From JBBKWX01 sp037969175 (GTDB taxonomy: Bacteria; Bacteroidota; Bacteroidia; AKYH767-A; JBBKVM01), in contig JBBKWX010000022.1 of the NCBI GenBank assembly GCA_037969175.1, positions 1 through 7,819 on the forward strand: a stretch of 7,819 bases of DNA. The letters run 5' to 3'. Under the pieces are notes generated by a model. That model was not told the origin of the DNA and searched no databases. It saw only the letters and a list, made by a program, of their open reading frames with translations. Both the position numbers and the translations under genes were made by a program. Positions 3,215 to 7,819 of the stretch are shown piece after piece; within the stretch, counting starts at the first letter, position 1, and each line of letters begins with the position of its first letter.

Positions 3215-6200
3215 ATGAGAAAATTTTACAATTTATTACTTCTATTTGGGCTTGGCTTGGGAGTAAGTCAGGCTCAAACAATTTCTTCCTTCCCCTATAC
3301 GCAAGATTTTGAAGGGGAATCACAAGGTTCTACTTCTTGTGCAGGTGCCTACGTAATGGCAGCACCGGGGTGGTTCAATGATACTACAGACGATATGGAT
3401 TGGTCTGCTGATGTTAATGGAACAGGTTCTTCACCAACAGGCCCAACAGCCAATGGTGGTGCCGACCACAATCCCGGAGTTGCCGGAGGATTCTACCTTT
3501 ATATAGAATCGTCTTCTCCTTGTAATAATGGTACTAATGTAGCAAGCCTTGAAAGTCCATACTTTGACTTCACTGCTTTGCCTGCACCCCAGCTGAAATT
3601 CTGGTATCATATGTTCGGTGCAGATATGGGAACTATGCATGTTGATGCAAGAGTTGGTTCTACCGGAGTTTGGGATCTGGATCTTGTTTTGCCTTGGACG
3701 GATGATCAGGATCTTTGGCAGGAACAGGTTGTTTCTTTATTTCCTTATGCCGGACTAGATTCTGTCCAGTTTCGCGTCAGATGTATCGTCGGTGCAGGAT
3801 TCTTAAGTGATTTTGCTATTGATGATTTTTCTGTGTTCAATGTTTTTCCGGATGATGCAGCTCTTTTATCTGTTGATAATCCTGTAAGCCCTATTTCTAT
3901 AGGAGCAAATGATATTGCAGTGACTATTCAAAATGCAGGTGGTGATACTTTATTTACTGCTGATGTTCAGTGGGAAATTGATGGGATATTACAGCCTGTA
4001 TTCAATTATGTAGGTGCTCTTGCTAATCTGGAAACAGATCCTGCAGTGGTTATAGGAAACTATATCTTCCCTGCCGGACTTACTAACCTGAAAGTTTGGA
4101 TAGAAAACCCAAATGGCAATGTGGATCCGGCAAATGCCAATGATACCCTTACCGCTACTTTCTGTACTTCGCTTAATGGAGTTTATACATTGGGAGGCGC
4201 AGGTGCTGATTTTGCATCCTTTACTGACTTGGGTGGTATCTTAAGTTCTTGCGGACTTGGTTCTGATGTAACTATCAATATTAATCCGGGTACGTATACC
4301 GATCGTTTGATCCTGGATCATGTACCGGGTCTTTCTCCTACTTCAACACTTACAATTGATGGTGGAAGTACAGGAGCAGTTACTCTTTCAAATAACTCAT
4401 TCAGTAATATTTATCTGAATGGTACTTCATATACTACAATCAAAAACATGACTCTCGAAAACACAGGCACAACAGATGCTTATGGTGTTCAAATGAGAGA
4501 CAATGCCGACTATAATGTGATACAGGATTGTATCATTAACATGTCTATGGCTACAGGTTTATCGGATGTTATTGGAGTTAGTGCTTCAGATCTGGAAACA
4601 AGTTCATTTACTGAAGGACAAAATGCAAACTGGACAACTGTTTCGAATTGTCAGATCAATGGTGGTGAAAAAGGTATCCATTTCGAAGGTGAAAGCACAT
4701 TGAGAAATATTGGAAATGTTTTCATGAACAATACGATTGACTCAGCAGAGGATTATGGTTTCTATATGGATGATCAGGATTCTATCATGATTGTAGGTAA
4801 TACGATTAAGAATCTCACAAATGCGCAGGCTGATGGTATCTATACTTTCGATCTGCAAATGTTTACGATTTCTTACAATAATGTAACTGCTCCGGATTAC
4901 GGTTTATATATAGCTGACGGTAATTATAACCTGGATGGTGTGCCAACCAGCAGAGGTGCGATCATCAATAACATGATCGGCAGTGGTTCTGATTATGGTA
5001 TGTATTTAGACCAGATAGAACAAACTGATATCTGGTTCAATTCTGTCTACAATATTGGGACTACCTCATCAGGTGCTTTCCGAATAAATGACATGATCGA
5101 TGTTACGATATATAATAATGTGTTTGCTTCTGAAGGATCTTATGCATTCCAGTCATTGGATGATATAAATATTGGATTGAATAAAGTAAACTATAACTGT
5201 TATTTCACACCTGTTTCGAATATAGATTTTGTTACGGATGGTGGAGTAACATTCAATGATCTTGCTACATGGCAGGTAACTGTTCCTTCAGCAAATCTGA
5301 ATTCCATCGAAACAGATCCGGTATTTATGAATGCTCCGGATGATCTCCATGCGCTTTCTACAATTATGAATGACATGGGTGATAATGCACTTGGAATATT
5401 GGATGATATTGATGGTGACGTTAGACCTGCAGGTATAAATGTAGATATGGGAGCGGATGAATATTCTCCTTTCCTTGCAAATGCTGAGGCCATCGGATTC
5501 TCTGAACCTGCATCAATTATTTGTGGTGATTCATTGACACCGATCACAGTTATCATCGGTAATCTTGGAGATACTATCTTCAGTGTAGATATTGATGTGA
5601 ACGTTACAGGTTCAATTACTCAGTCTTTCAATGTTGTTTATACTGATACTTTATTGTTCGGACAAACTGCTGCAATAACAGTTGGAACGATCAATACCTA
5701 TGGTGGTGGATCTTATATGCTTGCAGGTGTTGTAACACTTGCAGGTGATCAGGATCCTTCGAATGATTCTATCTCAGGTGCATTTGATGCAAGGCCATTT
5801 GAGCCAAGCGGAACAGATGTATTTGTTTGTGATACAAATCAAACTTATCTGTATGCAAATGCAATTGCAGGAGTAACTCATGCATGGTATGCTAATCTTA
5901 CGGATACTGTTGCAGTAGGAAATGCAGATTCATTGCTTGTTCCGGATATAACAGCACAAGGAACATATTATCTGCAGTATAGTACTTCAGCTGATAGCTT
6001 ATTGGCCGGTGATGCAGCAGGAAATGGCTGCGGCGGAGGAAACATGTTCGATATCACTGCGATCAATACCATTAACCTGACAGGATTTTCTGTCAGTTCC
6101 GGAACTGCATTAGGTGGAAGTTTCGATGTTACTGTTCACTACATAGCGAACGCAAGTCATATTGGAAGTGAAACTAATGCTGCAGCATGGACAACAGTTG

Positions 6201-7228
6201 GAACATTCAATCAAGTTTCTGCAGGTGACGGTGCCGGTATATTTACATTTGTTGATATGGCAGGAAGTACAATTTTAATTCCTGCAGGATCAACATACGC
6301 TATCTATATTGAGTATGATGCAAATTACACTACCGGTGCAATTCAAGTCATGAACAATGATATGGTAGTAGATATGGGAACAGGACTTTGTAGTTCATTC
6401 GGAGGTACAAATAATCCAAGATCATTCAATGGTAAAATATTCTACGGATCTGAAGCTTGTTCAGATATACGTGTACCGGTTACAGCAAGTAACTCATTCA
6501 GCGGAGTGGCTGCCTTCACGGCAACGTCAACCGGATTGGATGTAGTATTTGATGCAAGTGCAGCTGTAGGTGATTCATTGATGTTTGACTTCGGTGATGG
6601 AGCCACTTCCAGCACTACAGTTGCTTCTCATACCTATGCAACAGCAGGTAATTACACAGTATGTTTAACTACCTATTCTGTTTGTGGTGATAGTACATCT
6701 TGCCAAGTTGTAATAGTTTGCGGACCAATGGCTGCAGCTTTCACATCTACCGTAAGTAATCTTACACTTACGTTTACAGATGCTACTACAGGCGGACCGG
6801 TAACATGGCACTGGGATTTTGGAGACACGAATACTTCAAATCAACAAAACCCTGTGCACACTTATGCTGCAGGCGGAACATACACAGTAACTCTTACAAC
6901 AACTGATGCATGTGGAGTATCTTCAACTACTACGACAACGATTGTAATAGTAGGCACAAATGATTTGGATATTTCATCATTGATTCAGATCAGTCCAAAC
7001 CCAAGTGAAGGATTGATACAATTGATGTTGAATTCCTGGACGAAAGATGACGTCTCTATCATGGTCATGGACCAGGTTGGAAAAGTCGTTTATTCAGAAA
7101 AAATATCTAATACCGGAAATGATCAGGAAAGAATTCTGGATCTGCAATACCTTCCACAAGGTATGTACTTCCTACGCATGATCTCCGGTGATCAAACAGG
7201 AATGAAAAAGATTATTATCCAAAAATAA
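3215..7228 (+). CDS. Large secreted multi-domain protein with T9SS C-terminal sorting domain
   Basis: A 1,337-residue protein, exported by Sec and then by T9SS to the cell surface or medium. From the N-terminus: signal peptide 1-20 (MRKF, Leu-rich core, likely cut after VSQA); MAM-like jelly-roll about 24-210 (FWYHMFGADMGTMHV, ending SDFAIDDFSV); CARDB-like beta domain about 211-318; right-handed beta-helix about 321-755 with three DYG(F/L/M)Y rungs (513, 561, 593) and the closing DIDGDVRP...VDMGADEY; second CARDB-like domain about 756-858; Ig-like domain about 862-922; an unassigned beta-rich domain about 926-1085; two PKD-like domains (about 1097-1168 with FDFGDG, and 1173-1247 with WDFGDTNTS...HTY); type A sorting domain about 1255-1337 (PNPSEG, GMYFLRM, KKIIIQK). 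I see no catalytic motif, so adhesion or polysaccharide binding is likelier than catalysis, though beta-helices can be lyases. I chose the ATG at 3215 because it begins the signal peptide. It is monocistronic, with its own terminator. Confidence 0.93.
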   Translation: MRKFYNLLLLFGLGLGVSQAQTISSFPYTQDFEGESQGSTSCAGAYVMAAPGWFNDTTDDMDWSADVNGTGSSPTGPTANGGADHNPGVAGGFYLYIESSSPCNNGTNVASLESPYFDFTALPAPQLKFWYHMFGADMGTMHVDARVGSTGVWDLDLVLPWTDDQDLWQEQVVSLFPYAGLDSVQFRVRCIVGAGFLSDFAIDDFSVFNVFPDDAALLSVDNPVSPISIGANDIAVTIQNAGGDTLFTADVQWEIDGILQPVFNYVGALANLETDPAVVIGNYIFPAGLTNLKVWIENPNGNVDPANANDTLTATFCTSLNGVYTLGGAGADFASFTDLGGILSSCGLGSDVTININPGTYTDRLILDHVPGLSPTSTLTIDGGSTGAVTLSNNSFSNIYLNGTSYTTIKNMTLENTGTTDAYGVQMRDNADYNVIQDCIINMSMATGLSDVIGVSASDLETSSFTEGQNANWTTVSNCQINGGEKGIHFEGESTLRNIGNVFMNNTIDSAEDYGFYMDDQDSIMIVGNTIKNLTNAQADGIYTFDLQMFTISYNNVTAPDYGLYIADGNYNLDGVPTSRGAIINNMIGSGSDYGMYLDQIEQTDIWFNSVYNIGTTSSGAFRINDMIDVTIYNNVFASEGSYAFQSLDDINIGLNKVNYNCYFTPVSNIDFVTDGGVTFNDLATWQVTVPSANLNSIETDPVFMNAPDDLHALSTIMNDMGDNALGILDDIDGDVRPAGINVDMGADEYSPFLANAEAIGFSEPASIICGDSLTPITVIIGNLGDTIFSVDIDVNVTGSITQSFNVVYTDTLLFGQTAAITVGTINTYGGGSYMLAGVVTLAGDQDPSNDSISGAFDARPFEPSGTDVFVCDTNQTYLYANAIAGVTHAWYANLTDTVAVGNADSLLVPDITAQGTYYLQYSTSADSLLAGDAAGNGCGGGNMFDITAINTINLTGFSVSSGTALGGSFDVTVHYIANASHIGSETNAAAWTTVGTFNQVSAGDGAGIFTFVDMAGSTILIPAGSTYAIYIEYDANYTTGAIQVMNNDMVVDMGTGLCSSFGGTNNPRSFNGKIFYGSEACSDIRVPVTASNSFSGVAAFTATSTGLDVVFDASAAVGDSLMFDFGDGATSSTTVASHTYATAGNYTVCLTTYSVCGDSTSCQVVIVCGPMAAAFTSTVSNLTLTFTDATTGGPVTWHWDFGDTNTSNQQNPVHTYAAGGTYTVTLTTTDACGVSSTTTTTIVIVGTNDLDISSLIQISPNPSEGLIQLMLNSWTKDDVSIMVMDQVGKVVYSEKISNTGNDQERILDLQYLPQGMYFLRMISGDQTGMKKIIIQK

Positions 7229-7247
7229 TTCTCCATTTCCAATCTAT

Positions 7248-7279
7248 AAAAAAGCCCTCCGCATTGGAGGGCTTTTTTT
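7248..7279 (+). terminator. Intrinsic terminator of the surface-protein gene
   Basis: GCCCTCC (7254-7260) pairs with GGAGGGC (7266-7272) around GCATT. A6 (7248-7253) faces T7 (7273-7279). It lies 19 bases after the stop codon and could act on both strands. Confidence 0.93.
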
Positions 7280-7343
7280 GTTAATGATTAACATCAAACA
7301 CATAATGTTTAATGATTAAGTATTGCAATTTGAAATGGTATTT

Positions 7344-7434
7344 CTCTGTGAAACTCTATACACGAATTTTTCAAGCAAGAATTTAATTCTAATCATAACT
7401 GATTCAAAAAGAATTCTCAGTGAACACTGTGGTT
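7344..7434. repeat. Two degenerate CTCTGTG-type repeats
   Basis: CTCTGTGAAACTCTATACACG (7344-7364) and CTCAGTGAACACTGTGGTT (7416-7434) share the pattern CTC.GTGAA followed by CTNTG-like text 9-10 bases on. The second contains the near-palindrome CAGTG-AA-CACTG (7418-7429) and is followed by an A-run. The 50 bases between them show no such pattern. Confidence 0.4.
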
Positions 7435-7547
7435 AAAAAAAATACTACTACGTATACTGGAAATTATTTCAACACTACATCACAATTATCTGAAAGTAAA
7501 AATCAATACGACTTCCATATAGGGCTTGGAAACCTTTCTTATGAAAC

Positions 7548-7616
7548 CGCAAAGTCGCTAAGGATACGCAAAGTGCGCAAAGAATTTTCGCACTCTTACT
7601 ATGCACTTTCGCACTT
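7548..7616 (+). repeat. CGCAAAGT short-period repeat with inverted partner
   Basis: Four units begin at 7548, 7556, 7567 and 7576: CGCAAAGT, CGCTAAGGATA, CGCAAAGTG, CGCAAAGAA. AAGTGCG (7571-7577) is answered by CGCACT (7589-7594) and CGCACTT (7610-7616), so the block can fold back on itself. Same style as 2996-3020 on the opposite strand. Confidence 0.55.
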
Positions 7617-7663
7617 CACAACAGGGTTGGAGTTGTTTCCAATTCTTCACTTCCCACTTTCTG

Positions 7664-7819
7664 TCAGAGGTACTTGTCGACCAAATCTACAGGCGCAAAT
7701 CCAGCAAACAGCTCCTTGCTTTCTTCAAGATCTATCAGCGGATGGTAGGTACAAACAGCACTGAACTCTTCCCACATCTCCATGACCTTGGCATTTTGAT
7801 GTGCATCTTCTATTGCTTT
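7664..7819 (-). CDS. C-terminal end of an unrecognised protein
   Basis: The last 51 codons and a TGA (7666-7664) of a minus-strand gene that enters from the right edge. The peptide starts KAIEDAHQNAKVMEMWEEF, then has SAVCTYHPLIDLEESKELF and ends AGFAPVDLVDKYL. It is hydrophilic and probably helical with no membrane segment or known motif. The composition, free of low complexity and ending well outside the repeats, looks like a true coding sequence, unlike the overlapping plus-strand frame. I do not recognise the family. No strong terminator follows it: the hairpin at 7627-7642 (TTGGA/TCCAA) lacks a T-tract. Confidence 0.65.
   Translation of the reverse strand, partial: KAIEDAHQNAKVMEMWEEFSAVCTYHPLIDLEESKELFAGFAPVDLVDKYL

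Larger units (their letters stand above)
7280..7663. other. Long spacer after the surface-protein gene; no gene seen
   Basis: About 380 bases. It starts with TTAATGATTAA text that recurs at 7310-7320 and resembles the text after the tRNA terminator, and includes AACAT/ATGTT arms near 7290-7308. An open plus-strand frame beginning with a GTG at 7420 runs to 7764, but it is made partly of short-period repeat sequence, has no recognisable domain, lacks a good start and runs over the end of the minus-strand gene at 7664. I do not call it a gene. Confidence 0.7.

Noticed and set aside
5200..5556. Minus-strand open frame inside the surface-protein gene
   Set aside because: Antisense shadow within a continuous domain architecture; no motif.
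7420..7764. Plus-strand open frame of 114 codons starting with GTG
   Set aside because: Contains short-period repeat DNA, no known motif, and overlaps the more credible minus-strand coding end at 7664-7819.

Overview
The window most likely comes from a Bacteroidota chromosome. The strongest evidence is a 1,337-residue secreted protein with MAM, beta-helix and PKD-like parts and a C-terminal type IX secretion (T9SS) sorting domain. TAnnTTTG-type -7 promoter elements and A/T-rich spacers agree with this. I cannot place it below phylum.

Layout. Positions 1-1613 hold three minus-strand genes that may form one transcript: a PfkB-family sugar kinase, a small four-helix membrane protein, and the start of a VOC/glyoxalase-like gene that overlaps its neighbour by 8 bases. 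Divergent from the kinase is a complete tRNA-Asn(GUU) at 1735-1808 with a strong intrinsic terminator.

The most unusual region follows directly (about 1850-2930). A cluster of four GAA/TTC-apex hairpins with unrelated stems (1969-2062) is followed by a 250-bp array (2092-2341) built without gaps from three palindromic units in the order A-B-C-A-B-B-C-A (A 20 bp, B and C 38 bp). The array ends 15 bp before a gene for a single-domain Y1 (HUH) transposase of the IS200/REP-associated type. An 18-bp exact direct repeat, whose left copy is half of the tRNA terminator, brackets the whole block. This looks like a REP/RAYT-type system with an elaborate mosaic array.

From 3215 to 7228 runs the large T9SS cargo protein, closed by a clear terminator. 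The long spacers on both sides (2801-3214 and 7280-7663) hold no convincing gene but carry degenerate repeats with a 9-11 bp period, of related types on opposite strands. The right edge holds the last 51 codons of an unrecognised minus-strand gene.

The kinase cluster, tRNA, transposase module and surface protein show no obvious shared pathway. Only the transposase and the palindromic units look functionally linked.
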